Origin: Eubacterium sp.
GTDB taxonomy: Bacteria; Bacillota; Clostridia; Lachnospirales; Lachnospiraceae
DNA: 64,000 nucleotides
Assembly: GCA_017430325.1 (NCBI GenBank)
Contig: JAFRNE010000037.1
Location: 1-64,000, forward strand
Direction: 5' to 3'
In this document: in pieces, positions 41,498 through 52,265 of the stretch
Layout: each line of letters opens with the position of its first letter
Numbering within the stretch: the stretch's first letter is position 1
Notes under the pieces: generated by a model
The model's database searches: none
Told to the model about the DNA's origin: nothing
The model's input: the letters and a program-made list of their open reading frames with translations, nothing else
Made by a program: the position numbers and the translations under genes

Positions 41498-44125
41498 TTA
41501 CTGTTCTCTACCGTCTTCCTTACTCTTCTTCCTCAGCAGGATGATCATGCCTGCCGAAGCTATAAGGAGCATAAACATAAGTGCAGGATCACTGCTGTCA
41601 CCGGTCGCCGGTGATGTGTCAGCATTCTTTGCCGGCTCAATGTCAGCTTCCTGAGCAGCCTTCTTCTCGATACCGAGGATAACGAACGTTCCACCAATCT
41701 CAGCCTCAAATACAGCCATTCCATCCTTAATCGTCGGAGTAATGAATTCATAATCAAAACCTGAGCCATCTTCATCGATAGCACCGTTATCATAAACAGC
41801 AAGAACCGTAAAGTTCTCGTATTTATCCGTAAGATCACTTATCGGAATACTTATGATCGGTTTTCTGCCGTAGAATTCTCCCACAACATCAGGATCTGAA
41901 GAAACAACTGTTACAGAGTAACCTCTCAGAACCTCATATTCATCAGGTATTCCCATAGCCTTTTTAACTGCTGCAATTTCCTCAGGGCTATCACCCTCCA
42001 GCTCATCCTCAACAACAAGCTTATAATTATCAGCCGAATCAGGCGCAAGGATTGACGCTGACACTCCGGTATCCTTGTCCTTTACATCTACTCTGTCCCA
42101 ATCGTCGCTCGGCTCTTCAAAAGCATCCTCAACAGCAAGCGCATAATTAGAGAAACCTCTTGTCTCAAAGACAACCAAACCATCTACTATTCCGAGCGGT
42201 TCGATTACCTCAAATTCTTCACCATCATCAATATTATGAATAATAGCCACGCCGTCTTCTTCTGTCATGCCTTCAGGCATTTCAAGACCAACGAGAATGC
42301 TTTCATCATCATCCATCTTCGTAAGGTCGATATCATTCTCCCAAACCTGGGTATCATCGCCCATTCCTTTGAAATAAACCTGCTTCAGATTAAGATCAAC
42401 GATTGCCTTAATATCAAGTCCCTCATCGAAAGCTACATCAAGGAATTCGTCCTTCTTATCCTCTGAAAGCTCAGGATCGGTGATATTGATTCTCGCACTA
42501 CCGGAATTGATAAGTCCTTCAGGAACCACAACTCCGCCGCCGGTGATAATTGAAGACTCACTTACAACATCATCCGCCTGTTCTTCAACCTTTGCGCCGA
42601 TATGGAAGTTGCCTCTTCCAACAATAAAGGTGAATTCACACTGTCCACCCTGCAGCTTGACATTTCCTTCATCAAAGTCAACGCCTGTGAAATACTTAAC
42701 CTGATAGCCGTATTCCGGAACTATCTTCATGGTTACTGCGGCACCCTCAGGGATAACCATCTCACCCATCGAACAGTCATCTGGAGGATATTTCATAGAG
42801 AAATGCGCATAGTCGTATTTAATTCCATCCTTCTCATATGCATATTCCTGATCGGTTCCATCGTCCTCTACGTCTATCTGCCAATGAATATTCTCTTTAC
42901 CGTTATTAAAGTCAACAGACTCAAGAATAAGTGATGAATGGCCTATGTAAAGGTCACTCGGATCAGGTCCATCCGGAGCAAAATGCTCATCCTTAGACCA
43001 GAGGAAGTTACCGATGAAGCATTCCTTCTCTGTAATAGGTCTGACCTTCAGCTGTACATCAAAGTTGTATTTTCCATCCTTATCAGGCTGTGGAAGGTCA
43101 ACATCGATGTCGAAGCTGATATTCTGACCATTAAAAGCTACCAACCAGTCATATCTATTGTCATAATTAAGCGGTACGTTGTACTTCTTATTATTGATGA
43201 TAATCTCTTCGATCCTGTCGCCCCAGTTTGTTGCAAAAGTGAAGCTTGCTGATGTATCATTATCACCCTTGTTGAAACCGATTTCCTGCGTAGCTAGGCC
43301 GGCTATATCTGCTTTCTTATCGTAATGTCCTATACCTTCAGTTCTGCTTCCGCCGTTTATAGAAAGATCAGCCACGAAAGCATATCTTGAATACGGTGCG
43401 CTAAAGGTACCGTCTGAGTTCTCCACATCATACGGTTCATACACTATCGGAGCCAGATTCCAGCTTCCTTCAGGACCGCTGATATTTATCACAGCCACGG
43501 AATTACCCTGGGGACCCGGTTCATTCTGCTCGTTATCCTTTTTAACAAATGTAAGCTGCATCGTATCCTGAAGATTGTAGCCGTCATCAAATACGAGAGC
43601 CTCATTATCTCCGGTCATTGTAAGTTTTGCGGTAAAATCATCCGTAATAGATGCAAGCACCACGTCATAATTATCTCTGTCAAAGGTGTCGCTGAATCTG
43701 ATCTTCGCATTATCGCCTTCAGTTACAGTCCAGGTATCCTTCGCTTCATTGATCGTATCAGACACTGTATCTCCAATAAAAAATGTCGCTGTAAATACGA
43801 TATCATCTACTGTGAATTCATAGACGCCGCTGCCCTTATCTGCGCCGGCAAACTTTATCTGTATCTGTCTGGCATTATTCTGCTCGCCCTGATCGTTCTG
43901 CTCGCCTTCCTGTCCGCCATCCTGTCCGCCATCCTGTCCGTCGTTCTGACCGTCATTCTGACCGTCGTCCTGTCCGTCTTCCGAATCCCTGCTCTGTATG
44001 CTGTCCTGTTCCTCGGAATCCGCAAAGCTCACCTTCGATGGTATACCACCCAGACAGAAGCCCACACAGAGTATAAAACTCAGCAGCAGACTTAACCCCC
44101 TTAATTTTTTCTTCTTTTTTGTCAT
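41498..44125 (-). CDS. Secreted cell-surface protein with sortase-like C-terminus
   Basis: 875 residues from ATG 44125 (AAAGGAGG upstream). A lysine-rich signal peptide (LSLLLSFILCVGFCLG) is followed by a low-complexity Gly/Gln/Asp/Asn tract. The body is beta-rich with acidic Asx/Glu content (IMIG-like or bacterial surface repeats), no catalytic motif seen. The end has TSPATGDSSD, a hydrophobic stretch (MLLIASAGMIILL) and RKKSKE: the sorting-signal pattern, with SPATG in place of LPxTG as in several Clostridia. Probably wall-anchored and involved in contact or adhesion; ligand unknown. No sortase gene is adjacent. Confidence 0.8.
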   Translation of the reverse strand: MTKKKKKLRGLSLLLSFILCVGFCLGGIPSKVSFADSEEQDSIQSRDSEDGQDDGQNDGQNDGQDGGQDGGQEGEQNDQGEQNNARQIQIKFAGADKGSGVYEFTVDDIVFTATFFIGDTVSDTINEAKDTWTVTEGDNAKIRFSDTFDRDNYDVVLASITDDFTAKLTMTGDNEALVFDDGYNLQDTMQLTFVKKDNEQNEPGPQGNSVAVINISGPEGSWNLAPIVYEPYDVENSDGTFSAPYSRYAFVADLSINGGSRTEGIGHYDKKADIAGLATQEIGFNKGDNDTSASFTFATNWGDRIEEIIINNKKYNVPLNYDNRYDWLVAFNGQNISFDIDVDLPQPDKDGKYNFDVQLKVRPITEKECFIGNFLWSKDEHFAPDGPDPSDLYIGHSSLILESVDFNNGKENIHWQIDVEDDGTDQEYAYEKDGIKYDYAHFSMKYPPDDCSMGEMVIPEGAAVTMKIVPEYGYQVKYFTGVDFDEGNVKLQGGQCEFTFIVGRGNFHIGAKVEEQADDVVSESSIITGGGVVVPEGLINSGSARINITDPELSEDKKDEFLDVAFDEGLDIKAIVDLNLKQVYFKGMGDDTQVWENDIDLTKMDDDESILVGLEMPEGMTEEDGVAIIHNIDDGEEFEVIEPLGIVDGLVVFETRGFSNYALAVEDAFEEPSDDWDRVDVKDKDTGVSASILAPDSADNYKLVVEDELEGDSPEEIAAVKKAMGIPDEYEVLRGYSVTVVSSDPDVVGEFYGRKPIISIPISDLTDKYENFTVLAVYDNGAIDEDGSGFDYEFITPTIKDGMAVFEAEIGGTFVILGIEKKAAQEADIEPAKNADTSPATGDSSDPALMFMLLIASAGMIILLRKKSKEDGREQ

Positions 44126-44532
44126 CTTCACTCCTCCTTTAAACCTCTCCCGATTTTGTGAAATACAGTTTCTTTCATGACATTGCCAAAAAAGCATATC
44201 AATTCATGATAATCATAACACTTTCTGCCAAGAATATCTTGTTTGTTTAATGATAGGGCACGCAAATACGTGGTTTTCCGACCCTGTGATTTCCCAATAA
44301 ATTGCTGAAAATATTGTTTGAAATCTACTATTATGATAAAATCATCTGTGTGCCAGACATGCGAAGTCTGCTTCATAAATATATACTATTATTCTATCAG
44401 ATAGTAAACTGTCTGACAATTGTATTTTAAAGAAACAATACTTAAAAGAATAAGTATTTTAAAGAAACAATAAAGAAAACAGTCATATATGATACCCGTT
44501 TTCTTGCCGACAGCAAACGAAAAGGAAATACC
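44126..44532. other. Intergenic region between divergent surface-protein and regulator genes
   Basis: 407 bases without a convincing gene. It contains an imperfect palindrome CAGATAG-TAAA-CTGTCTG (44398-44415) and two copies of TATTTTAAAGAAACAATA (44423-44440 and 44455-44472) 32 bp apart, about three helical turns. These are candidate operator sites for the 12-TM LuxR-type regulator at 44533 or its divergent neighbour. No clean promoter could be assigned. Confidence 0.6.
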
Positions 44533-45978
44533 ATGGATAAGATCAGAGGAATGAAAAACAATAAGGCGATACTGTACACGATGCTTGTAGCATTCTGCTT
44601 TTTCTATACAGGCTCAGCCTATATGTCGCAGATGTACCTGCTCACGAATTATTTCAGCGACGAGATGGTAGACCTCATTACGTCGGGACTGAATTATTTT
44701 CTGCAGGCCGCCGGCATCCTTCTCTTCATCTTTGGAATCCGCAAATCCTCAAGATTCTTCAGAAAGAAAAATACATTTATTCTTCTGCTTCTCATCGGCA
44801 TCCCAATTATGGCATGTATGCTTCTCATCAAAAACGGACCGGCCATAGTTATCTTCGGAAGCATCTTCAATCTTCTTGTTGGACTGTATTTTGGCTACTA
44901 CCTTTGCATGCTCTCAGCTTTCGTGAAGCCGGGAGACATCGGTAAATCCTACGGTTTCAGCTATGCTGTTGCTTCGGTCGGAACTTACTTCCTGACTCTT
45001 ATCGACGGCTCAAGGTTTCTGACATCTGATTCAGTAGTTTTTGTTTACATAATGTTCTCACTGTTTACGATCATGACGGTTTATTACGGCGAGGATATTC
45101 CTATTCTTCCGCCGGACGAGATATTTACTTCAAATAAAGGGGTCGAAAGCAGCACTGATACGGTTCCTGCTGAAATCGATCCATCAAGCAGCCCTGAACA
45201 TATTGCCACTGTCAAGCGCACCTTCCGCTGGCTCACTATCTTCATACTCATCATGTCATTCGTGAGCTCGGTCGGTTCAGGACTCTACCTTTCCCTTCCG
45301 GGAACCTCAAACGTCAACTTCACCTTGGCAAGAGCCTTTTATGCAGTCGGACTTATATGTGCCGGCTTCATCATCGACAAGTCAAGACAGCTCGGCGAGC
45401 TTATCACACTTGCCAGCCTGACATACCCGCTGATTGCGACAACCATTCTATTCCACAGCAAGAACGGCACCCTGGCGGTCTGCCTCAGCTACCTGTTCAT
45501 AGGATTTGTTGCGGTCTACAGAGTCGTTGCATTTTCGGATCTGAAGAAGGATTCAGCGTGCCTGCTGCCCTTCGCAGCCTTCGGTCTCATGCTTTCGAGA
45601 ATCGTTGATGTAGTCGTCATGGTCATTTTTTACTTTGCTACCGTTCCACTAATCGCACAGCTCCTTGTTTCGACCGCTGTTTATTCGATCCTGCTCGTAC
45701 TCTTTGTCTACTATATGCTTAATAAATCACCGAAGGCAGAGCCTGTCGTTGAAGAATCCGAAGCGTCCATACTTGCACGTTTTGCAAAAAAATACAATCT
45801 CACCGCCAGAGAAGCCGAGATCCTTGGATGTATCAAGGATGGTCTCAGTGACAATGAAATTTCCGAAAAATACTTTATTTCGAAGAGCACTGTGCGCTTC
45901 CACATTTCCAATCTTCTGAAGAAGACCGAGTGTTCATCCCGTGTCGACGCCGTCCGCAAGATGCAAACTGAGCGATAA
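44533..45978 (+). CDS. 12-TM MFS-like membrane protein fused to a LuxR-type HTH
   Basis: Residues 1-400 contain about twelve hydrophobic segments with an MFS-like arrangement and a central loop (ASSPEHIATVKRTF region). Residues about 415-480 are a LuxR/GerE DNA-binding domain: NLTAREAEILGCIKDGLSDN, EISEKYFISKSTVRFHISNL. This is a membrane-bound one-component regulator in which the transporter-like part probably senses a ligand. Such fusions are known in Actinobacteria (Eggerthellales) and Clostridia, with few described ligands. AAAAGGAAATACC precedes ATG 44533. Neighbour at 41498-44125 is transcribed divergently and is a candidate target. Confidence 0.85.
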   Translation: MDKIRGMKNNKAILYTMLVAFCFFYTGSAYMSQMYLLTNYFSDEMVDLITSGLNYFLQAAGILLFIFGIRKSSRFFRKKNTFILLLLIGIPIMACMLLIKNGPAIVIFGSIFNLLVGLYFGYYLCMLSAFVKPGDIGKSYGFSYAVASVGTYFLTLIDGSRFLTSDSVVFVYIMFSLFTIMTVYYGEDIPILPPDEIFTSNKGVESSTDTVPAEIDPSSSPEHIATVKRTFRWLTIFILIMSFVSSVGSGLYLSLPGTSNVNFTLARAFYAVGLICAGFIIDKSRQLGELITLASLTYPLIATTILFHSKNGTLAVCLSYLFIGFVAVYRVVAFSDLKKDSACLLPFAAFGLMLSRIVDVVVMVIFYFATVPLIAQLLVSTAVYSILLVLFVYYMLNKSPKAEPVVEESEASILARFAKKYNLTAREAEILGCIKDGLSDNEISEKYFISKSTVRFHISNLLKKTECSSRVDAVRKMQTER

Positions 45979-46071
45979 TTTCACCTTCTATTTCACCTTG
46001 TTTTCCTCAAGAGATATTTTTGCAGATATTCCCTCCGGAATACTAAAATTCAGATAATACACACAAAAAAA

Positions 46072-46112
46072 GAGAGGCAGGTTATACCAATGTATAACTC
46101 ACCTCTCCTTTT
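46072..46112. terminator. Bidirectional terminator between the regulator and ftsH
   Basis: GAGAGG..GGTTATAC (46072-46087) pairs with GTATAAC..CCTCTC (46091-46107), A-run on the left and TTTTT on the right. Confidence 0.8.
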
Positions 46113-46190
46113 TGTTAGTTTTATGGTTGTCTACAACGTTCTAAAAGAACAAACTTCCAGCTTTAATGTTGTCTGCCAACGGTTACGCCA

Positions 46191-48749
46191 TTATTCTTCC
46201 TCGGAATCATTATCCTCTGAGTTTTCCTCAGCTTCAGTTCTCTTATCTTCAGCTGTTGGGTAATTCTCCCAAGGCATAGCAACCTTTTCGGAATCCTTTG
46301 AAGCGTCAGATGACTGTGAATCTGCTGATCCAGCTTCAACATCCTCGTTTAAAACTGTTTCATTTGTTTCATCAGCTTCATCTTCAGTTGCAGCCGGCTC
46401 ATAATCCTCAGGTTTTCTTTCCCTGTATGAACCTGTAACTGTTTCAGGATTCGAAATATAAGTACTATTCTTCTCAAATATCGCCTTATCTTCCGGTCTA
46501 TCCGAAGCAGTTGGTGCAACAGGTGTTACTCTTTCAGAAGATGCTTCTGTATTTCCGCCAACGATGATATCATCGTCGTCATCGTCATCATCGTCGCCCA
46601 TCGAGAACTTACCGTAGTACTCATCGCTGGCTTCATATTCCTTGTAAGCCTTGTATTTATCCTTGCCTTTAACGCCCTTCAGGATCGTCTTCAGCTTGGC
46701 TTCTTTTTTTTCCTTCTTGGCTTTCTTTTCAGCCTTCTTCTCGGCCTTCTTATCAGCCTTTTCAGCCTTTTCAAGCTTCTTTAAAGCCTTGGCATCCTTA
46801 GCGTCAACCGCATCGGAAACCTTAACCGAGAATGATGAACTGCCTCTAACAGGGTATTTCATAGATGGCTCTTCAACCTCATAAACCGCCTTCTGGTTCT
46901 GAGTGATCTTGTTAAAGATATCCATGAACTCTTCACCGGTTATAGTCTCATGCTCAACGAGGAAGGATGCAACTGCATCAAGTATCTTCTCATTCTTCTT
47001 AAGAAGCATGACAGCCTTGTCGTAGCATCTCTTGATGATGAGTCTTATCTCTTCATCAACCATAGCTGCTGTTCTGTCAGAGCAGTTATAGTAAGACCTG
47101 TTGTCCAGGTACTGTCCGGTAGTTTCCTCCATCTGTACCATACCGAATCGGTCTGACATACCGTACATGGTAACCATAGCCTTTGCGATCTTGGTCGCCT
47201 GCTCGATATCATTCGAGGCACCTGTTGTAACAGAATTGAACTTCAGCTCTTCTGCTGCACGGCCGCCCATTGTAACTACTATACGAGCCTCGAGCTCAGC
47301 CTTGGTCTCAAGGTATTTCTCCTCTTCAGGGACCTGCCATACATAGCCCAGTGAACCCATGGTTCTCGGGATGATGGTGATCCTCTGAACAGGCATCGAA
47401 TGCTTCTGAAGTGTTGTAAGAAGTGCATGACCGGTCTCGTGATAAGCAACGATCGCCTTCTCTTCCTTGCTGAGGATCCTGTCTTTCTTCTCCTTACCCG
47501 CAAATACGACCTCAACCGACTCGATAAGGTCCTTCTGGGATACGAGATTTCTGCCCTTACGAACCGCAAGGAGGGCAGCCTCATTTACAATATTTGCAAG
47601 ATCTGCACCAACCGCACCACTTGTGGCAAGTGCAAGCTCATGTATATTTACTGTCTCATCAAGTTTAACATTCTTTGCATGAACTCTGATGATGTCTTCA
47701 CGGCCCTTCATATCAGGCTTCTCAACGATAACTCGTCTGTCGAAACGTCCCGGACGAAGGAGCGCCTTATCAAGAACCTCAGGTCTGTTGGTAGCCGCAA
47801 GGACTATCAGACCCTTTGAAGTATCGAAACCATCCATCTCGGAAAGCAGCTGGTTAAGAGTCTGCTCACGCTCGGAATCACCGCCCATATGTCTGGTATC
47901 ACGGCTTCTACCGATAGCATCGATCTCGTCGATGAAGATGATACATGGTGCCATTGAATTAGCCTGCTTGAAAAGATCTCTTACTCGGCTCGCACCGACA
48001 CCAACATACATCTCAACGAACTCTGAACCTGAAATAGAGAAGAATGGCACATTTGCCTCGCCTGCAACGGCTTTGGCAAGAAGTGTCTTACCTGTACCCG
48101 GAGGGCCTACAAGCAGGGCACCTCTCGGCAGCTTCGCACCGATAGCAGTGTATTTTTCAGGCTGGTGAAGGAAATCAACCAGCTCGACCAGTGACTCCTT
48201 AGCCTCCTCTTCACCGGCAACATCTCTGAAGGTGATACCGGTCTTCTTCTGTACGTACATCTTGGCATTTGACTTGCCAACACCGCCCATGATTCCGCCG
48301 CCCTTTGTAGCGCTTCTCATGATGAGCATCATAAAGATGTAAAATACTGCTATCATAATGACGTAAGACAGGATCGTACGGATCATCGCATTTCCGCCTT
48401 CGTCTATCTGGGAGAACTTGACATCTGCCTCGGCAAGTCGATCAACCAGGCCGTAATCATCAGTCTTCACTACATAGTAAGTAACGTCCTTGGTTATGTC
48501 GCTCTGCTCCTTCGGTGTGAAATATATCTTTTCATCGTATATTTCAACCTTCTCGACTTCATGCTGTTCAACCATCGTGATGAACTTGTCATATGAAACC
48601 TCTTCCTCACCGGATGTCTTGTAGGCATTGTACTGCTGCCAGAAAACAAGGGTAAGGACGATGGAAATAATGAGGATGATAAGTGTCGCGGAAGGACCGC
48701 TCTTCTTAGGCTCCTGGCCATTATTTCTGTTATTTGGATTATTGTCCAT
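46191..48749 (-). CDS. ftsH: ATP-dependent zinc metalloprotease FtsH with long acidic/basic C-terminal tail
   Basis: Membrane AAA+ protease for quality control and regulated proteolysis. N-terminal membrane helix ([17 protein letters not shown]) and a second at about 110-130 bound an outer loop; Walker [15 protein letters not shown]; Walker [29 protein letters not shown]; zinc motif [11 protein letters not shown]. The family usually ends near 610-650 residues; this one is 852, with a tail of Lys/Ala/Glu repeats, an eight-Asp run and an acidic end. glyA lies 14 nt upstream on the same transcript. AAGGAGACAAA precedes ATG 48749. Confidence 0.96.
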   Translation of the reverse strand: MDNNPNNRNNGQEPKKSGPSATLIILIISIVLTLVFWQQYNAYKTSGEEEVSYDKFITMVEQHEVEKVEIYDEKIYFTPKEQSDITKDVTYYVVKTDDYGLVDRLAEADVKFSQIDEGGNAMIRTILSYVIMIAVFYIFMMLIMRSATKGGGIMGGVGKSNAKMYVQKKTGITFRDVAGEEEAKESLVELVDFLHQPEKYTAIGAKLPRGALLVGPPGTGKTLLAKAVAGEANVPFFSISGSEFVEMYVGVGASRVRDLFKQANSMAPCIIFIDEIDAIGRSRDTRHMGGDSEREQTLNQLLSEMDGFDTSKGLIVLAATNRPEVLDKALLRPGRFDRRVIVEKPDMKGREDIIRVHAKNVKLDETVNIHELALATSGAVGADLANIVNEAALLAVRKGRNLVSQKDLIESVEVVFAGKEKKDRILSKEEKAIVAYHETGHALLTTLQKHSMPVQRITIIPRTMGSLGYVWQVPEEEKYLETKAELEARIVVTMGGRAAEELKFNSVTTGASNDIEQATKIAKAMVTMYGMSDRFGMVQMEETTGQYLDNRSYYNCSDRTAAMVDEEIRLIIKRCYDKAVMLLKKNEKILDAVASFLVEHETITGEEFMDIFNKITQNQKAVYEVEEPSMKYPVRGSSSFSVKVSDAVDAKDAKALKKLEKAEKADKKAEKKAEKKAKKEKKEAKLKTILKGVKGKDKYKAYKEYEASDEYYGKFSMGDDDDDDDDDIIVGGNTEASSERVTPVAPTASDRPEDKAIFEKNSTYISNPETVTGSYRERKPEDYEPAATEDEADETNETVLNEDVEAGSADSQSSDASKDSEKVAMPWENYPTAEDKRTEAEENSEDNDSEEE

Positions 48750-48762
48750 TTTGTCTCCTTAA

Positions 48763-50010
48763 TTACATTGCAGAACCAGAATAAAGAGGATACTTATCTG
48801 TAATACTCTTTACAAGAGCCTCTGCTGCTGCGTTATCTCTGTCGATGATAGCAGCCTTAAATGCATCAGCTATTACGTACATATCTTCCTTAACCGCACC
48901 TCTTGTTGTAACTGCAGGAGTACCTACTCTGACACCGCTTGTTACAAATGGAGAACGTGGGTCATTTGGAACTGTATTCTTATTTACTGTGATGTGAACT
49001 TCATCAAGAAGCTTCTCAACTTCCTTACCTGAGATGTCAAGACGTCTGAGGTCTACAAGCATGAGGTGGTTATCTGTACCGCCTGAAACGATATCAAAAC
49101 CTCTGTCGATAAGTGCGCCTGCAAGAGTTGAAGCGTTCTCAACAACTCTTCCCATATACTCCTTGTAATCCTGTGAAAGGGCTTCCTTGAAGCATACAGC
49201 CTTACCTGCGATAACATGCATAAGAGGACCACCCTGGATTCCAGGGAAAATAGCCTTGTTGAAGTTGTATTTTGCATTAACCTCTTCGCTGCAGAGGATA
49301 AGTCCGCCTCTTGGTCCACGAAGTGTCTTGTGTGTTGTAGTTGTTGTTACGTGAGCGTATGGGATTGGACTCATGTGCTTACCTGCTGCGATAAGACCTG
49401 CGATGTGAGCCATATCTACCATAAGAACTGCGCCAACTTCGTCAGCGATCTCACGGAATTTCTTGAAATCTATTGCTCTTGCATATGCAGAAGCACCTGC
49501 GATGATCATCTTAGGCTTGCACTCCTTTGCAATTCTAAGAACCTCATCATAATCGATACGTCCTTCGTCATTTACACCGTAAGGAACGCAGTTGAAATAC
49601 TTACCTGACATATTTACAGGTGAACCGTGTGAAAGGTGTCCGCCGTGGTCAAGTGACATACCCATATATGTGTCGCCTGGCTCCATGATTGCGAAAAATA
49701 CAGCCATGTTTGCCTGTGCGCCTGAATGAGGCTGAACGTTTGCATACTCAGCTCCGAAAAGCTCCTTAGCTCTTTCTCTAGCGAGATCCTCTACTACGTC
49801 AACATACTGGCATCCACCATAGTATCTCTTTCCAGGATATCCCTCTGCGTACTTGTTTGTGAGCGGGCTGCCCATAGCTGCCATAACCGCCTTGGAAGCG
49901 ATGTTCTCTGAAGCGATCAGCTCTAAGTTTACATTCTGTCTTGTTATCTCATCGGTCATTGCTGCTGCTACTTCAGGATCAACCTTTAAGATTTCGTCAA
50001 AGCTATACAT
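48763..50010 (-). CDS. glyA: Serine hydroxymethyltransferase
   Basis: PLP enzyme interconverting serine and glycine with tetrahydrofolate, main source of one-carbon units. [35 protein letters not shown], and [16 protein letters not shown] with the PLP lysine are the family signatures. I start at ATG 50010 ([11 protein letters not shown]) behind CGGAGGACAAAAA; a longer frame lacks family support. 415 residues, as expected. It may be co-transcribed with ftsH. Confidence 0.97.
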   Translation of the reverse strand: MYSFDEILKVDPEVAAAMTDEITRQNVNLELIASENIASKAVMAAMGSPLTNKYAEGYPGKRYYGGCQYVDVVEDLARERAKELFGAEYANVQPHSGAQANMAVFFAIMEPGDTYMGMSLDHGGHLSHGSPVNMSGKYFNCVPYGVNDEGRIDYDEVLRIAKECKPKMIIAGASAYARAIDFKKFREIADEVGAVLMVDMAHIAGLIAAGKHMSPIPYAHVTTTTTHKTLRGPRGGLILCSEEVNAKYNFNKAIFPGIQGGPLMHVIAGKAVCFKEALSQDYKEYMGRVVENASTLAGALIDRGFDIVSGGTDNHLMLVDLRRLDISGKEVEKLLDEVHITVNKNTVPNDPRSPFVTSGVRVGTPAVTTRGAVKEDMYVIADAFKAAIIDRDNAAAEALVKSITDKYPLYSGSAM

Positions 50011-50113
50011 TTTTTGTCCTCCGTTTTTATTTAATAAAATGCTAATTATGTTTGCATTAATGGTTGTTCCACACATTTCCTCTTTATGCAATCACAAATA
50101 TTGCAAAAGAAAA

Positions 50114-50137
50114 CAGAGCGGAACGCACTCCACTCTG
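50114..50137 (-). terminator. Terminator after the uracil permease gene
   Basis: CAGAGTGGA pairs with TCCGCTCTG on the minus strand (one G-T pair), followed by TTTTCTTTT. Confidence 0.75.
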
Positions 50138-50198
50138 CATTATATCATAATATTAATTCAATATCCATGAAAATTATGTGTATTTTTGTTCACACATT

Positions 50199-51659
50199 TT
50201 ACTCTGCGTACTCATAGTCCTTGCCCTTCAGCACGGCGTTCAGCACGATACCCACGATCGATCCGACTGCAAGTCCGGAAAGGGAAATCTTTACGCTGCC
50301 AATCTCAAAAGCGATAGCCTTCGCTTTGCTGTAGGTGATACCGATAGAAAGCACGAGGATCAGCGCCGCGATGATAACGTTTCTTGTCTTGCCGAAATCA
50401 ACATGATTCTCTACAAGATTACGCACACCGATAGCCGAGATCATTCCGTAAAGCACCAGCGAGATGCCGCCGAGCACAGGCACCGGCATGGCCGATATAC
50501 ACGCAGCAAACTTCGGACAGAACGAAAATACCATTGCAAATCCTGCCGCGATCCTGATAACACGTGGATCATACACCTTCGAAAGCGTGAGGACGCCTGT
50601 ATTTTCACCGTAGGTTGTATTTGCAGGCGCGCCGAACAATGAAGCCAGGATCGTTGCAAGTCCGTCGCCGAGAATCGTTCTGTGAAGTCCCGGATCTTTG
50701 ATGAAATTCTTGCCAACCGTCGATGAGATGGCCGAGATGTCGCCGATATGCTCTACTATCGTTGCAAGGGCGATAGGTACGATCGTTGCGATCGAGGTAA
50801 CGACCAGCTTATAATCCGCATCCTTAAATACAGCGAATGCCGTGTTGTTAAACTCCACCGGAAGGCCAACCCAGGCAGCGCTCTTTATTGCATCCAGGCT
50901 GTCCTTTTTGAAGAGCAGGAAATGCTTCAGGCCGCCCATAGATATGTATTCTGTGCCGTCCGAAAGAGTCACCGAGCTGCCACAGATAAGCGCAAATATA
51001 ACCGCCACAAGGCAGGCGCCAAGCACTCCGCAGAGTATCGGGATGATCCTGATCATGCCTCTTCCGTAAATATTACAGATGACTACTATAAGTATCGCGA
51101 TGACTGCCACAAGCCAGTTTGTCGCGCAGTTGTCGATTGCTGATTTTGAAAGCGAAAGACCGATTGCTATTATGATCGGGCCGGTTACTATCGGTGGAAA
51201 GAAACGCATAACTTTATTTACGCCGAAGGCTCTGATGAGTCCCGCAAGTATGACGTATACAAGTCCGGCTGTTGCTACTCCCAGGCAAGCGTACGGCAGG
51301 AGCTCCTTCTCTCCTTTCGGAGCTATCGCATAATACCCTGCAAGGAACGCAAATGATGATCCCAGAAATGCAGGTACCTTTCCTCTCGATATCAGATGGA
51401 ACAACAGTGTTCCGAGTCCCGCAAACAGAAGTGTCGCCGAAACCGAAAGGCCGGTAAGCGCCGGCACAAGCACCGTCGAGCCAAACATCGCAAACATATG
51501 CTGGAATCCCAGCACTGTCATCTTCGGAACGCCCAGTGTTCTCGCATCGTATATCGCATCCTGAACAAGTTCCGCTTCAGCATCAACCTTTGCATCTGCT
51601 TTCTTATCTACGTTTTTCTCGTCCAACATCTTTCCATTATTCTCTTTATTATCAGACAT
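50199..51659 (-). CDS. uraA: NCS2-family uracil/xanthine permease
   Basis: 486 residues with about 12-14 membrane segments. LGSSFAFLAGYYAIAP and ANTTYGENTGVLTLSKVYDP are the NCS2 transport-core motifs; the latter resembles the UraA NTTYGENIGV stretch. A charged N-terminus (about 40 residues) is longer than usual. It imports uracil or a related base with protons. The gene name is a best guess; xanthine transporters share the fold. GGAGGCC precedes ATG 51659. Confidence 0.88.
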   Translation of the reverse strand: MSDNKENNGKMLDEKNVDKKADAKVDAEAELVQDAIYDARTLGVPKMTVLGFQHMFAMFGSTVLVPALTGLSVSATLLFAGLGTLLFHLISRGKVPAFLGSSFAFLAGYYAIAPKGEKELLPYACLGVATAGLVYVILAGLIRAFGVNKVMRFFPPIVTGPIIIAIGLSLSKSAIDNCATNWLVAVIAILIVVICNIYGRGMIRIIPILCGVLGACLVAVIFALICGSSVTLSDGTEYISMGGLKHFLLFKKDSLDAIKSAAWVGLPVEFNNTAFAVFKDADYKLVVTSIATIVPIALATIVEHIGDISAISSTVGKNFIKDPGLHRTILGDGLATILASLFGAPANTTYGENTGVLTLSKVYDPRVIRIAAGFAMVFSFCPKFAACISAMPVPVLGGISLVLYGMISAIGVRNLVENHVDFGKTRNVIIAALILVLSIGITYSKAKAIAFEIGSVKISLSGLAVGSIVGIVLNAVLKGKDYEYAE

Positions 51660-51745
51660 AATAGGCCTCCACTAATCTAAGAATTCCCCCGTTTCTATTT
51701 TACTCTTCCTGGTTCAGTATTCAATAGTTAGTTGTCTTTGGAGCG

Positions 51746-51774
51746 AAAAAAATCGCAGGCACGAATGCCTGCGA
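51746..51774 (-). terminator. Terminator after brnA
   Basis: TCGCAGGCA-CGAA-TGCCTGCGA with seven A on the left, giving a T-run on the minus strand. The 29-bp sequence is identical to that at 52440-52468. Confidence 0.85.
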
Positions 51775-51784
51775 GAGTAATTAG

Positions 51785-52000
51785 TTATATCCAGGTCATC
51801 TCCAGCTTTTTCTTCTCTTTGACACAGTCCACAAGATAGAGATTGATCAACGTCTGATACGGTATTCCCGTTTCCTGTGACTGCTCCTTAAAATACTCAA
51901 TTACAGAAGGTGAAAGGTTGATAGTTACCTGCTTTTTTAACCCCTTAGCATATGGGTTCTTTCTTGGATTCAATTTATCTACATCATATTCCTTCAACAT
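51785..52000 (-). CDS. brnA: BrnA-like antitoxin (ribbon-helix-helix)
   Basis: 71 residues from ATG 52000 (GGAGG 9 nt upstream; a TTG at 52009 gives a longer form). KQVTINLSPSVIEYFKEQSQ and ETGIPYQTLINLYLVDCVKE match the BrnA/CopG-type DNA-binding antitoxins. It neutralises BrnT and represses the operon. The start overlaps the brnT end by 17 bp or more, giving translational coupling. Confidence 0.88.
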   Translation of the reverse strand: MLKEYDVDKLNPRKNPYAKGLKKQVTINLSPSVIEYFKEQSQETGIPYQTLINLYLVDCVKEKKKLEMTWI

Positions 52001-52265
52001 ACCTCTCAACCTCCTTCTTCGTAGCTTTTCTAGCCGAAATGATTCTTATCATACTATCCGATTCCCGATAACAATGACATACAATACATACCTCTGCCAT
52101 CTCACTCATACCAAGCAATAAAAATCTTTCCTCATAATCCGAGTGTTCCGGATCATCAAACAATATTGCTTTCTCATCAAAAAATACAGTACATGCAGTC
52201 TCAAAACTCACTCCATGCTTTCTGATATTCACGACATTCTTCTTGTCGTCCCATACAAATTTCAT
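51984..52265 (-). CDS. brnT: BrnT-family toxin (RNase)
   Basis: 93 residues: MKFVWDDKKNVVNIRKHGVS, FETACTVFFDEKAILFDDPEH, ERFLLLGMSEMAEVCIVCHC and IISARKATKKEVERY are the BrnT blocks, including the conserved K-H-G-V-S-F and E-(R)-F-L-x-(L/I)-G stretches. BrnT is a RelE-fold ribonuclease that slows growth when freed. GGAGGATGA precedes ATG 52265. Forms a two-gene type II toxin-antitoxin operon with brnA. Confidence 0.92.
   Translation of the reverse strand: MKFVWDDKKNVVNIRKHGVSFETACTVFFDEKAILFDDPEHSDYEERFLLLGMSEMAEVCIVCHCYRESDSMIRIISARKATKKEVERYVEGI

Noticed and set aside
44128..44376. 82-codon minus-strand frame upstream of the surface protein
   Set aside because: No ribosome site and no recognisable domain; it overlaps the leader of the surface-protein gene.
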